DNA of 64,000 bases from Effrenium voratum. Taxonomy: Eukaryota; Sar; Dinophyceae; Suessiales; Symbiodiniaceae. Below the pieces are notes generated by a model, which had not been told where the DNA came from, did not search any database, and saw only the letters and a list, made by a program, of their open reading frames with translations. Each line of letters opens with the position of its first letter. Position 1 is the first letter of the stretch. Location of the stretch: assembly GCA_963377175.1 (NCBI GenBank), contig CAUJNA010001011.1:1-64000 (forward strand). Direction: 5' to 3'. Shown here piece by piece: positions 18,341 to 26,740 of this stretch. The position numbers were made by a program, and so were the translations under genes.

Positions 18341-18650
18341 ATCAAATTCAATATTAGATAATGAAAGACCAATGCCAGATATTGAAGCTCGGAAAGAAAC
18401 AACAGTAAGTGTTAAATCATTAGGTGTGTGTAAAGAAATAAAATGTGATAAATGTAATCATATTATGAACTTTCAAAATGAATTAATAGTAGATAAAAAA
18501 GGCGGTGTTAATATTAAATGTATTCCGTGTATGTTATCAGTCAAGAGGAAAGACCAAGAAATGAGTGTAGTGAAGAAGAAGGACGGAGATATGACAATAG
18601 AAACAAATGACAATTTAGTCAATGTTAGTTTTAATAGGGTAATAACATAG
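18318..18650 (+). CDS. Small Cys4 zinc-ribbon-like protein
   Basis: A 110-aa protein with a basic N-terminus (MGKKKKSKSNS) and two CxxC pairs: CDKCNHIMNF and CIPCMLSVKR, about 28 residues apart. This suggests a zinc ribbon. The remainder is charged. It could act in viral transcription, but no family is recognised. Confidence 0.55.
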   Translation: MGKKKKSKSNSILDNERPMPDIEARKETTVSVKSLGVCKEIKCDKCNHIMNFQNELIVDKKGGVNIKCIPCMLSVKRKDQEMSVVKKKDGDMTIETNDNLVNVSFNRVIT

Positions 18651-18737
18651 TATTTAAAGAGTAGATTTTACATTGAATCAATTTTATAAATATATATATA
18701 TTTAAATAAATAATTATTTAAATAAATATACATAGAA

Positions 18738-19076
18738 ATGTCTGAAGTTGAGAATGATACTATTGCTGAACTATCAAAGAAGGTAATGACAGTTAGTAAA
18801 AATGTTAAACTGTTGTACGAGATGATAAAAACTATTGACCAGAAACTTGATGCAAAGGCAAACGAACCAAAAAATAACAATGAAGAGAAGGAAAAGATTG
18901 ATAAGATCTTTGAAAAGAAAGGGATAGGCAGACCCAGCGGTGATTATGACACGAAGCGTAAAAAATATTGTGATATGTTAAATAAGGGACAAATCAAAAG
19001 TCCAAAAGAACAAACATTAGAATATTATAAACTAATTAAGGGCGATGATGGTAAATATGTAATTGTTGAAAATTAA
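18738..19076 (+). CDS. Coiled-coil protein with GRPSG-type basic motif
   Basis: 112 aa: an N-terminal coiled coil (ELSKKVMTVSKNVKLLYEMI), an Asn/Lys/Glu linker, then GIGRPSGDYDTKRKKYCDML and a short folded end (EYYKLIKGDDGKYVIVE). The GRPSG plus basic stretch resembles small DNA-binding hooks. Comparable proteins occur in other small protist viruses, but I cannot name the family. Confidence 0.55.
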   Translation: MSEVENDTIAELSKKVMTVSKNVKLLYEMIKTIDQKLDAKANEPKNNNEEKEKIDKIFEKKGIGRPSGDYDTKRKKYCDMLNKGQIKSPKEQTLEYYKLIKGDDGKYVIVEN

Positions 19077-19097
19077 AATACAAATAGTTCTAATAAT

Positions 19098-19199
19098 ATG
19101 AATTTATTAGAATTATTTTCAGGCAGTGGTTCTGTTTGTAAAATTGCACGGGATTTAAGTTTTAATGATGATAATCCAATTTTAGCAATTATAATTTAA
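19098..19199 (+). pseudogene. N-terminal stub of a C5 cytosine DNA methyltransferase
   Basis: Thirty-three codons reading MNLLELFSGSGSVCKIARDL, which is motif I of cytosine-5 methyltransferases (the AdoMet-binding FxGxG loop). The frame then runs into AT-rich low-complexity sequence and stops at 19,199. Motifs IV, VI and VIII-X are absent. It is therefore a truncated remnant, too short to be active. Confidence 0.7.
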
Positions 19200-19335
19200 T
19201 TATGATAATTTAATTATAATTTTAATTTATTAATTTAATTTTAATTTATTAATTTTTTATTTTATTAATTTAATTTTATTTTATTAATTTAATTTTAATT
19301 TATTAATTTAATTTTAATTTATTAATTTAATTTCT
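19200..19335. repeat. AT low-complexity repeat
   Basis: Irregular tandem copies of TTTAATTTATTAATTTAATT-like sequence directly follow the methyltransferase stub, suggesting expansion or deletion at this site. Confidence 0.8.
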
Positions 19336-19356
19336 TGTAAAAAGTGCTTAAAGAAA
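19333..19356 (+). promoter_or_regulatory. Putative viral promoter motif, copy 4
   Basis: Plus strand TCTTGTAAAA, spacer AGTGC, TTAAAGAAA, 29 nt before the ATG at 19385. Same layout as the three minus-strand copies. Confidence 0.65.
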
Positions 19357-19384
19357 TATTAATTATATATATATTATCATACAA

Positions 19385-19825
19385 ATGGTTGTATTTACAG
19401 AGGTTGAACAGGAAGAAATTATCAATGAATTCTTAACTTATATTGAACAACAGGAAACTAAAATAATTGATGATTTTTTGAGTGATAATGATAATAAAAC
19501 AGAAGAAGAAGAAGAAGAAGAAGATGAAAAGGAAGTTACAGAACATCATAAAATGATAAACAAAATTGAAACGAAAAAATACATCCCATTAAAACATGCA
19601 ATGATAAAATATATGGAACAAACCAACAACCAACGAATAATTAGAAATGCTGGAAACTATTCATACAGTCAAAAGACATCCAATTGGTGGTATTTAAGCT
19701 TTAGAGAATGGTTAATCGAAATAAAAAAGAATGGTAACAAATGGATTTGTAGCAAAGAAAAATTAGATGCAGTTGATTTTAACATATTGTATAAATATAA
19801 AATGTTTGGAAGAAGATTTGAATAA
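19385..19825 (+). CDS. Acidic hypothetical protein
   Basis: 146 aa: a Glu/Asp-rich first half (DNDNKTEEEEEEEDEKEV) and a folded-looking second half (NWWYLSFREWLIEIKKNGNK) ending in basic residues. It has the shared promoter-like motif and is the last gene before the right flank. Function unknown. Confidence 0.5.
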   Translation: MVVFTEVEQEEIINEFLTYIEQQETKIIDDFLSDNDNKTEEEEEEEDEKEVTEHHKMINKIETKKYIPLKHAMIKYMEQTNNQRIIRNAGNYSYSQKTSNWWYLSFREWLIEIKKNGNKWICSKEKLDAVDFNILYKYKMFGRRFE

Positions 19826-19839
19826 TTATAAAAAAAAAC

Positions 19840-20150
19840 GAATGAACATAACCTTGCCCATAATATTTCTACAAAATTTGTGATAAAATTTATTGTAAAA
19901 TAGTTTATCATAATTTTTGGAATAATATTATGGAAAATTTTGTAAATTTATATTTTGTAAAATTATATTTTGTTTTAAAAAATATATTTATTGATTTTTT
20001 TTAAAAAACATGATTTTTGTAATTTTTTTTTGAAAATCTATTGTTTAAAATTTATTTTTTAAAATATATTTTTTAAAATTTATTTTTTAAAGTTTATTTT
20101 TTTTGAAAATTTATATTTTTTGAAAATGAATGAACTTAACCTTGCCCATA
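19840..20150. repeat. Two copies of an AACCTTGCCCAT-containing 23-mer in the right AT-rich flank
   Basis: GAATGAACxTAACCTTGCCC-type sequence lies at 19,840-19,862 and 20,128-20,150, 288 bp apart within gene-free A/T-rich DNA. The core matches the 21-bp tandem array at 2,656-2,730. Confidence 0.6.
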
Positions 20151-20159
20151 TATATTTTT

Positions 20160-20640
20160 GAAAATTTTGAATATAAAATATTGGATAAACTGACTAGGAA
20201 ATTACCTGCTTTGAAATGTTGATTTTTGAAAATGTGCTTCTTGAGGTGCTGTTTTAAAATGTTGCTAAAAGTGTAGGGAGGACCCTAGGATTTTTTATAG
20301 AAAAAAGATGGGCAAGGTCTGGTCTAACTAGGAATGCGTTCTTTTTCAAGTATCCTTCCACTCCGACTTTGACAGGCTTTGGAAACTACGTTGACCTGCA
20401 AGGCAAGTTCTTTTGTTTTCTAGAGGCTCAATTTCCATGATGCAACACTTGCGTTCCGGAGAGGCGCTTCCGAAGGGGCCGTTCGAGCCCCCGCAGTACA
20501 AGAAGACTGGGCGAGGACATTTGCTCTTCTCGGCAGCCACATTTCTTTTTTTGCACCGCGACAGGACCTTGAGCCGTCAGGTAGCTGCAAGCACGACTGG
20601 GTCGGGAACAAGTTCGAGCAGTGAAAAAGTCTGCGACCAG
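20160..20640. other. Transition from AT-rich element to GC-rich host DNA
   Basis: A/T-rich sequence gives way to GC-rich sequence between about 20,170 and 20,350. Short frames occur on the minus strand (CGGSNGPFGSASPERK), but no domain or context supports a gene. No copy of a left-end inverted repeat was found. Confidence 0.4.
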
Positions 20641-20661
20641 GGTGGGGTAGGGGGTTGTGGG

Positions 20662-20813
20662 GCGCTGAACAAGCGCGGCGCTGAGCAAGTGCCTGTAGGT
20701 AGGTGCGCTGAATAAGCGCGGCGCTGAGCAAGTGCCTGTAGGTAGGTGCGCTGAATAAGCGCGGCACTGTAGGTAGGTGCGCTGAACAAGCGCGGCGCTG
20801 AGCAAGTGCTTGC
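20662..20813. repeat. 43-bp tandem repeat
   Basis: Units begin GCGCTGAACAAGCGCGGCGC at 20,662, 20,705, 20,748 (shortened) and 20,780, each running through GAGCAAGTGCCTGTAGGTAG. Confidence 0.85.
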
Positions 20814-20846
20814 CAGTAGGATCAACAAACGTGCTGATACTGGTTA

Positions 20847-21030
20847 GCCCAACGGCCCTTAGTACTGACTTGCCCAACGGCCCTTAGTACTGACTCGCCC
20901 AACGGCCCTTAGTACTGGCTCGCCCAACGGCCCTTAGTACTGGCTCGCCCAACGGCCCTTAGTACTGGCTCGCCCAACGACCCTTAGTACTGACTTGCCC
21001 AACGTCGTTTGATACTGGCTCGCCCAACTG
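20847..21030. repeat. 25-bp tandem repeat (GCCCAACGGCCCTTAGTACT family)
   Basis: Seven units start at 20,847 and repeat every 25 bp, the last ones diverging (GTCGTTTGATACTGGCTC). Related single copies (TACTGGTTCGCCCAACCCG) lie at about 24,339, 24,370 and 24,620, so this is a dispersed family. Confidence 0.9.
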
Positions 21031-21147
21031 GGCCCGTTTTTACGTGTTTCTCGGCATGGCGGGAGGCTTCAATGCCAGGCAGGTGTCAAGGCTTCGATGC
21101 CAGGATACCTGGTTGGAACCCCCGGGGTGCCGGGCCGTGACCGTACT

Positions 21148-21302
21148 CCGTATGATCCGTATGATCCGTATGATCCGTATGACTCGGCAAGCCTGGCGTT
21201 GAAGCCTCAGCCCGGGTCATACGGATCATACGGATCATACGGATCATACGGATCATACGGATCATACGGATCATACGGATCATACGGTCATACGGTCATA
21301 CG
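21148..21302. repeat. Inverted arrays of the decamer CCGTATGATC
   Basis: Four forward units (21,148-21,185) are followed, after about 30 bp, by about eight units of the reverse complement (GGATCATACG) to 21,302. The two arms could form a long hairpin. The same decamer appears at 24,119-24,228, 36,528-36,560 and 37,043-37,080. Confidence 0.9.
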
Positions 21303-21689
21303 AATCTCCCTGGGCCGGGGCGGTGTTCAGCGGGTTGGGGTTGGCTCCGGCGTCGGAATGTGAAGGTTTTGCATTTCTTTGCTGTCACTCAACACCACGT
21401 GCCGGTTGACATTTCCGGCGCAGATTGAAGCTCAGACAATTCGATAGTGCCGGGGAGGGACTAGCGCCGCGAGATCGCCGCCAAGGCGCAAGTCGTACGG
21501 ATCGTACGGTCATACACATGTGAGGGGGGATGCTTAGTGGCAGGACCATGAGCCACGCAACCGGAGGGAAGCGTCGATGCCGGGCTGCGTCCCGGGGTCA
21601 GGCGGGAAGGGGGGTTTTGTCCGTACGATTTCGTATGATCCGCGCGTCCTGATAGGAACGTTGCGGAGTTAGCGGAGCCGGCGGAGCCT
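21303..21689. other. GC-rich gap with decamer fragments
   Basis: Scattered CGTACGGATCGTACGGTCAT-like fragments near 21,495 and 21,620. Otherwise nothing supported. It may hold the missing N-terminal part of the following polymerase-like gene, but I could not read one. Confidence 0.3.
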
Positions 21690-23577
21690 CGGACCAGCTT
21701 CCCGGTCTACAGCATGCCCAGGGCGGTCAGGTGGGCTGCGTTCTGCGGCATGGACCTCTGGGAGTGCGACATGCCGGCGTCCCGTTGCCAAGCCATGCTG
21801 GGGTACGCACTGGACCACTCCATCGCCCCGGGACCGCTGGAGGCGTTTGCGTCCACCGAGCAGATCGTCGCTTTCCGGCAGAGCATGCCACCGCTCCATC
21901 CGAAGGACATCAAGCAAGCGACGAACTTGCTCGCCTACGGCAACCTGGTCGAGTGGATGAAGGCGCATGGGATCGTCACGCTACCGGGACCGCTGGCCGA
22001 CCTCAAGCGGGTTATGACGTGCGTGCGTGAGCACGTCTGGCATCACATGCCCGAGGGCTGGAAAAAGGAGCTGAAGGCCACGAGGCGACGACCAATCCTC
22101 GCGGCCTTGTCTGTGGAATGCGCCTCGTCGGGATGTGCGATTTTCTTTTTTTGCGCCCGCGCGGCAACGCTCCTTTTTTTTTCGGGGGAGCAAAGGTCAG
22201 CGCCGGGAGCGGCAGAAGCTGGACGCGGCGGCTGAGCTGCTTCCCGCCGGCTGTGTCGTTCACGACTCGTTCCTGTTCTCATCGAGCGACGGAGGCTTCT
22301 CCGCAGAGGCGACCGTTCGGCATCTGCAGAGTCGAGGACTTTTCTTCACCGTGAAGCCGATGCCGGCCAACGACTCGGAGTATTTTGAGGCATTGCAGGG
22401 CATCGGCATGAGGCACAGCCGGCTGACGCTTGCCGTCAGAAAGTCGCGCCTGGACGCAACGGCCACGGTGCGGAACTGGCTCAAGGATGAGGAGAAGGGG
22501 CCGACCCCCCACCTGGACTTGGCGATCTCCGTCGAGCACCGCGTGCCCGTGAGATGGGACCACCAGCAGGACCGCATGGAGATCTACAACGCAACGGAAG
22601 CTCTCCAGAGGGCCATGGAGCTGCCGGATAGGCTCCGCTTGGCTCGGGGGGCGACGGTCAGGATGGCGTCATGGTCCTCCCCGAGGACATTGTCGAGGAG
22701 CTGGAAGCGGCGTCCATGGGGCACGCAATGTGGCGCAGCATCTTTCGTGATCGGCGACTGGAACGTGGCGCTGTTTCAAGCCAGGCTCATCTTCGAGAGC
22801 GTGGTGGGCAAGGCCGTGAAGAAGATCGAGTTTGCGACGCTCAAGGACAACGGAGACGGCTCGACGGGCAAGGGAACCTTGAGGGAACTCTGCGAGAAGG
22901 CACTCGGCGTGCACAACGGCGGGGTGGAGCGCGGGCACTGCGCAGTTGCAGTGCTGTTTTGCGGCAGATCTCCGGAGGGAACACCTTGACGGCTGCGCGG
23001 AAGGGCCGGGGAGAGAACATTTTCAGCTTCCACGGACTCTTGCTGCTCTGCGCCAACGGCGTGTGGCAGGCCGATGCCGAGTTCTTTGGCTCCGACAGGA
23101 GACGCGTCGATCACGGGCGTCAAGTTCGAGCACAACTTTGTGGCCAACCCGACACGCCCCCACGAGCTCCTGAAGGACCCGGGGGGAGCAGCGACAACAC
23201 CATCCCAATAATCTTTCTGAAACAGGACATCACGGAGAGGACCGCCCAGAGCACTGCTCAACCATCCAGCATGCCAGAGGCCTCGGAGCTAGTGCGGCGC
23301 TACCTGCAGCCCTACGTCCTCTCCGCCACATCCCAGGATCGACTCGTACATCGCCGACCAGCTGTGTGTGAGCCCCACTGCGGTGAGGGACGAGCTCAAG
23401 AAGATCTTGATGCGGAGGGAGGGGGAGGTCATCCCCCGATTCGGAGCCCGAATCCAACGTCGTGCGTTGGACACCTTTTTGTGCAAACGGCATCTGACGA
23501 TGCCAAACGCAGCCAGGCCTACAAATCGCGGCTGTTCTCGCCAAATCGCGGCCGAATTCTCGCCAAATCGCGGCTGA
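21690..23577 (+). pseudogene. TV-Pol-like family-A DNA polymerase fused to D5-type SF3 helicase, decayed
   Basis: The polymerase half runs from about 21,700: SMPRAVRWAAFCGMDLWECD (motif A region), PLHPKDIKQATNLLAYGN, and after an intron LPAGCVVHDSFLFSSS (motif C His-Asp). The helicase half has GDGSTGKGTLRELCEKAL (Walker A, 22,852-22,878), then FHGLLLLCANGVWQADAEFF and SDRRR (SF3 motif C and Arg pair), then KFEHNFVANPT-type and DELKKILMRREGE text. The reading changes frame at about 22,660, 22,750, 22,975, 23,110 and 23,200, so it is a pseudogene or has unseen introns. Such polymerase-helicase fusions are known replication proteins of virophages and related transposons. Base composition is host-like, unlike the neighbouring viral element. 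Confidence 0.6.
22132..22195 (+). other. Probable 64-nt GA-AG intron in the polymerase-helicase gene
   Basis: Removing 22,132-22,195 joins CASSG to QRRERQKLDAAAELLPAG in one frame across a Gly codon. The excised piece starts GATGTG, has two T-runs and ends CAAAG. Non-canonical GA or GC 5-prime sites are established for dinoflagellate introns. Confidence 0.5.
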
Positions 23578-23580
23578 ATT
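23519..23580. repeat. Short tandem repeat CAAATCGCGGC
   Basis: Three spaced copies of CAAATCGCGGCxG with 8-12 nt between them (GTTCTCGC, AATTCTCGC). They lie at the very end of the polymerase-helicase reading, where the coding text loses sense. Confidence 0.75.
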
Positions 23581-24118
23581 GCTGCCAAAGTGTATCATTC
23601 GCAACAGGGGGCATCAGACGGCGTCGTTTGTAGAAACGATGTCCAACGGACATCATTGGATGCTCTAAGCAGGACCTCCACGCGGGTCTACGTGAGGCCG
23701 TAAATCATGACGCTTGTCGTGTCGGCGTAGCTTCTCAACTTCTGTGCAGGGGGTATGTGCAAAGAGTGGGCGCGGCAGTACAGCCCGTGCCCCGTGTGTC
23801 CGACGAGCTCCCAGCACGGCAATGATCTCACATCACGGCGATTGGCCGTGCGCACAGTCTCAGGCACAGTGTCGTGTGTGCAAAAGAAGAGCCATGCGAT
23901 TGTACGCCGTATGAATCCTGTCCAGTTGATTGATTTTGAAACGTTTTTGCGTTTTTTTAGAAGCTTGCGTGTTGCCGGTAGCGCTTCAGCGCCAAACGGC
24001 GCGTATGATCCCTCGGCCTGTGCCAGGCAGGGGCCCGCCCTGGACACTGTTTTTTCGTTAAAAGGACTCCGTCTTTGAGCACTGTCGAAAGTGCCTCCCC
24101 CGGAGTGCCAGGCCGTGT
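23581..24118. other. GC-rich gap without supported gene
   Basis: Frames on both strands lack recognisable motifs. Nothing further seen. Confidence 0.4.
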
Positions 24119-24228
24119 GACCGTATGACCGTATGATCCGTATGATTCGTATGATTCGTATGTCCGTCCATGGAGCTATCCCAAGAGTCATACGGATCAT
24201 ACGGATCATACGGATCATACGGTCATAC
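24119..24228. repeat. Second inverted decamer array
   Basis: Forward CCGTATGATC-type units at 24,119-24,164 face reverse units TCATACGGA at 24,188-24,228, giving a potential hairpin with a loop of about 23 nt. Confidence 0.9.
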
Positions 24229-24328
24229 ACCATGCATTTTCCTTTCTCACGGCTCAGTCTCCTGCTTCTGCTTGGAGGCCCGACCACGGTCAGTTGGAGA
24301 GGTTTCCAAGGACCTGCTCAGAAACGCG

Positions 24329-24670
24329 TTTAGGGTTTGACTGGTTCGCCCAACCCGTTGGAGTTTGATACTGGTCCGCCCAACCCGTTTGGTTTGCCGA
24401 GGACCCCAAACCCTAAAGGGGCATTTGCACCGTTTTGCGCCACAAAATGCTATTACTCTAAGGGCCTACATTTTTGTAGGGCCTGGAGTAATAGCTTTTT
24501 TGCACGGTTTTTGCGCTACAAAATGCTATTAGTCTAGGCCGTACATGAATATACACCGTGGACTAATAGCTCGTTTTGCACGGTTTTGCACGGTTTGCCA
24601 TGCCAGCCCCGCTGGCTTGATACTGGTTCGCCCAACCCGTTGGTTTCCCGAGCACCCCAAACCCTAACCC
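24329..24670. repeat. Twin GCTATTA hairpins flanked by dispersed short repeats
   Basis: Hairpin one, GCTATTACTC ... GAGTAATAGC (24,449-24,495), and hairpin two, GCTATTAGTC ... GACTAATAGC (24,525-24,570), are diverged copies. Both lie in TTTTGCGC/TTTTGCAC-rich sequence. Each side has TACTGGTTCGCCCAACCCG plus CACCCCAAACCCTAA-type sequence, so the whole looks like a small duplicated module. Confidence 0.75.
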
Positions 24671-24881
24671 AAAAAAGGGCTTTCTCAGGCTTCGGGAATT
24701 CCCCTTCACCTTGAAGAACGCCTCAAAGCTGTTTTTTCCCCACGAAAAGGGCGTGAGCAGGAGCAGTCAATTCCGACAAGGCCTGCTCAAACTTTATTTT
24801 GCGCAAAAAGGGGCTGAGCAAGGTTCCTCTAGAACGAGGAGGCCTGTACAATGGCTCGAAACCATTTTTTTGCAAAGGAGG

Positions 24882-25175
24882 CTAGTCGAGGGTCCTGGGC
24901 CTCGGAGGCGCCAGGAAGTCGTCCAGCTGCCTCACAGCTGCCGGCCTGCCCTGTCTTGTCAGTCGGCCGCTGTTCATGCGCCGGTCGGTGAGGTCCTTGT
25001 TGTGCTGGAACTTGTCGGCGTTGTCTCGGAGGACCCTGAACTCTGTGGCCGGCTGCTTCTCCACATCCTCGGGCGCGCCGTACACCGTCTCGTGGGGCCG
25101 CGCGTTGTAGGCCAGGTCCTTCTTCAGCGTCTGGATGCCCCCACTGTGCCTCGAGGACTCCTGTTCGCTGACACC
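24882..25175 (-). pseudogene. C-terminal fragment of a GC-rich rve-type integrase
   Basis: The minus strand reads KKDLAYNARPHETVYGAPED, then ATEFRVLRDNADKFQHNKDL, then a basic end finishing PPRPRTLD. The YN-x-RPH-x-T-x-x-x-P segment is the usual end of a retroviral-type integrase core, and what follows would be the C-terminal domain. The catalytic Asp residues are not present here. The sequence upstream (above about 25,175) does not continue sensibly in any frame. Ownership is unclear: it could belong with the polymerase-helicase remnant or to an LTR element. Confidence 0.5.
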
Positions 25176-25619
25176 TTGACCGTTGGTGTGCAGTCTTCTC
25201 CTTGTTTCGCGGCCCGTGGGCCAAGTGGTGGCAACATCGCTTGGGAATGTAGTGGAAACGGTTGCTCCCTTCCCATTCCTCGGAATCCCTGGCAGCGTCG
25301 GTTTGGTTGGCCTGTCATTTTTGAATCTGGGGCGTTTAACACGTCGGTCATTGGGCACCTTGAGACCATGCAACGGGCTATTTGGGTCCAAAGACATGGG
25401 CAAGGCTTTGACTCTGGGATAGTGGATAACGGGCACTAAGGTGCCTCCGTGGCGTTTGCCGCATGTGTTTCGCGGGCACTGAGGTGCCTTGAGGCAGTTC
25501 GCTGCTTAGGTCTGGTGCGGCCACTTGGTGGCTGATGGGTTGCAGCTGCCCGCAGCTGCGCGTCTTCTGGAGGTGCAGATCAAGGGCATCGACCAGATCA
25601 ACCTACTATCGTTGTATAT

Positions 25620-26740
25620 ACTGGTGAGGGTTTTCGCTGTGTTGAACCGTGCTACTTGCTTCCTTGGGCACATGACTTGCCAATCAATTTCCGAGTTGCG
25701 GAAATCTTTGCAGGCGGACTTGGTGGTTGGTCTATGGCATTGAAATTGCTCACACAACAGGCCAACACCTTAAACAGCTTTGCCCATACCTTTGCTGTTG
25801 AGCATGACCCGGAACTTGCCTTGATTTTGCTTGCAACCACGGTGCAACTATCATTCGGTCGGTTCATGATGCCACAGATGATCAATTCAGTGTTTTTGTG
25901 GGTGACGCATCGGCCTGGCATGTCATCGGCTTGACATCCGAAACCAGGACCAATGTTTTGTGTGCCTCGCCGCCATGCCAACCGTATTCTTCAGCTGGCA
26001 AAGGACGAGGGCTTTTTGCACAGGAAGCCTGGCCTTTCGTGGAATGGATTTGGTCTTTGAGGGTTCTCCAACTTTGTTTGGCTCTATTGGAGAACGTTGG
26101 AGGCCTCATTCGCCATCGGCATTGGTCAGCTTTGATTCATCAGTCAGGGTATGATATTACCATCACGCAATTGAGCCCTTTGTCCAAATGCCGACCCATA
26201 CACCGGACTCGATTTCTTGCAGTGTTGGTCAATAATGGGCATCACTCATCAAGTGACCCCACCATTGCTGCCTACTTTGCCGCTTGATACAACTTTGCTC
26301 CGGAGTGTGATCGGCTATCCCTGGCCAGACTTGCATCTTGCTGAATTGCAACTGACAGATGAGCAGGTATGTTTCTATGACAGGCAGGACCTGCTACCGG
26401 TGGAATGGTCAGGTTGTGGCGATTACGTCATCGAGGCCAGGATCATGCATACATCCGAACACGCTCGCGCTGCACTGGCGAGTTATGGTCGTGCGCACGA
26501 TTTTGTTGAGTCTTGCTTGGCGGATGGAAAACTCCTGGGTCGACTTCTGCGAACCCCCAAGGGCTTTCGATTTATCAGCCCACTTGAACATCAGCTTCTG
26601 CGTGGCACCGTCAGTGACACATTCTTGTCGCGGAATCTTCGGCGAGCTCAACAATCCGTTGGGAACCACCTCCCGGCTATTCAGGCTGCTTCGATTCTCA
26701 TCACTGCATTTCAGTTGGTTGGAGTGCAATATCATGATGA
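25620..26740 (+). pseudogene. C5 cytosine DNA methyltransferase domain of element A
   Basis: All main motifs are readable but split over frames. Motif I is FRVAEIFAGGLGGWSMAL (about 25,686). Motif IV is ASPPCQPYSSAGKGRG with the catalytic Cys (about 25,970). Motif VI is LLENVGGL (about 26,085), and a motif VIII-like Arg pair is in IHRTRFLAVLV. Motifs IX-X are FRFISPLEHQLLRG and QQSVGNHLPAIQA (about 26,570-26,690). Frame changes fall near 25,930 and 26,230. The order I-IV-VI-VIII-IX-X with a short target region is that of a compact bacterial/viral-style enzyme. It would methylate cytosine in DNA, and its presence at the head of a retroelement suggests self-marking or evasion of host control. 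Confidence 0.75.

Larger units (their letters stand above)
4620..20330. mobile_element. Integrated polinton-like-virus / virophage-type element (endogenous virus)
   Basis: A sharply AT-rich, gene-dense block lies between GC-rich host sequences. It has an integrase, capsid proteins, packaging ATPase, fibre, lipase-like protein, GIY-YIG nuclease and small zinc-finger proteins. Gene blocks run minus (4,620-11,633), plus (11,707-16,841), minus (16,871-17,899) and plus (18,318-19,825). Gene set and size match the PLV/virophage/polinton assemblage of small dsDNA viruses of protists. I found no terminal inverted repeats, no polymerase, no replicative helicase and no adenain-type protease, so it is either incomplete or of a divergent kind. 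The left edge abuts the copia RT at about 4620. The right edge is a gradual AT-rich flank ending between about 20,170 and 20,330. Confidence 0.85.

Noticed and set aside
6915..19825. Programmed frameshifting as cause of the split viral genes
   Set aside because: The shifts fall at different short runs in unrelated genes, with no common slippery sequence or downstream structure seen; indel error or decay is simpler.
20428..21363. Open frames over the 43-bp, 25-bp and decamer repeats
   Set aside because: They are periodic repeat translations without any domain.
24329..24670. Interstitial telomere repeats (TTTAGGG / CCCTAAA)
   Set aside because: Only one or two units occur at each spot, inside a dispersed short-repeat module, with no tandem telomeric run.
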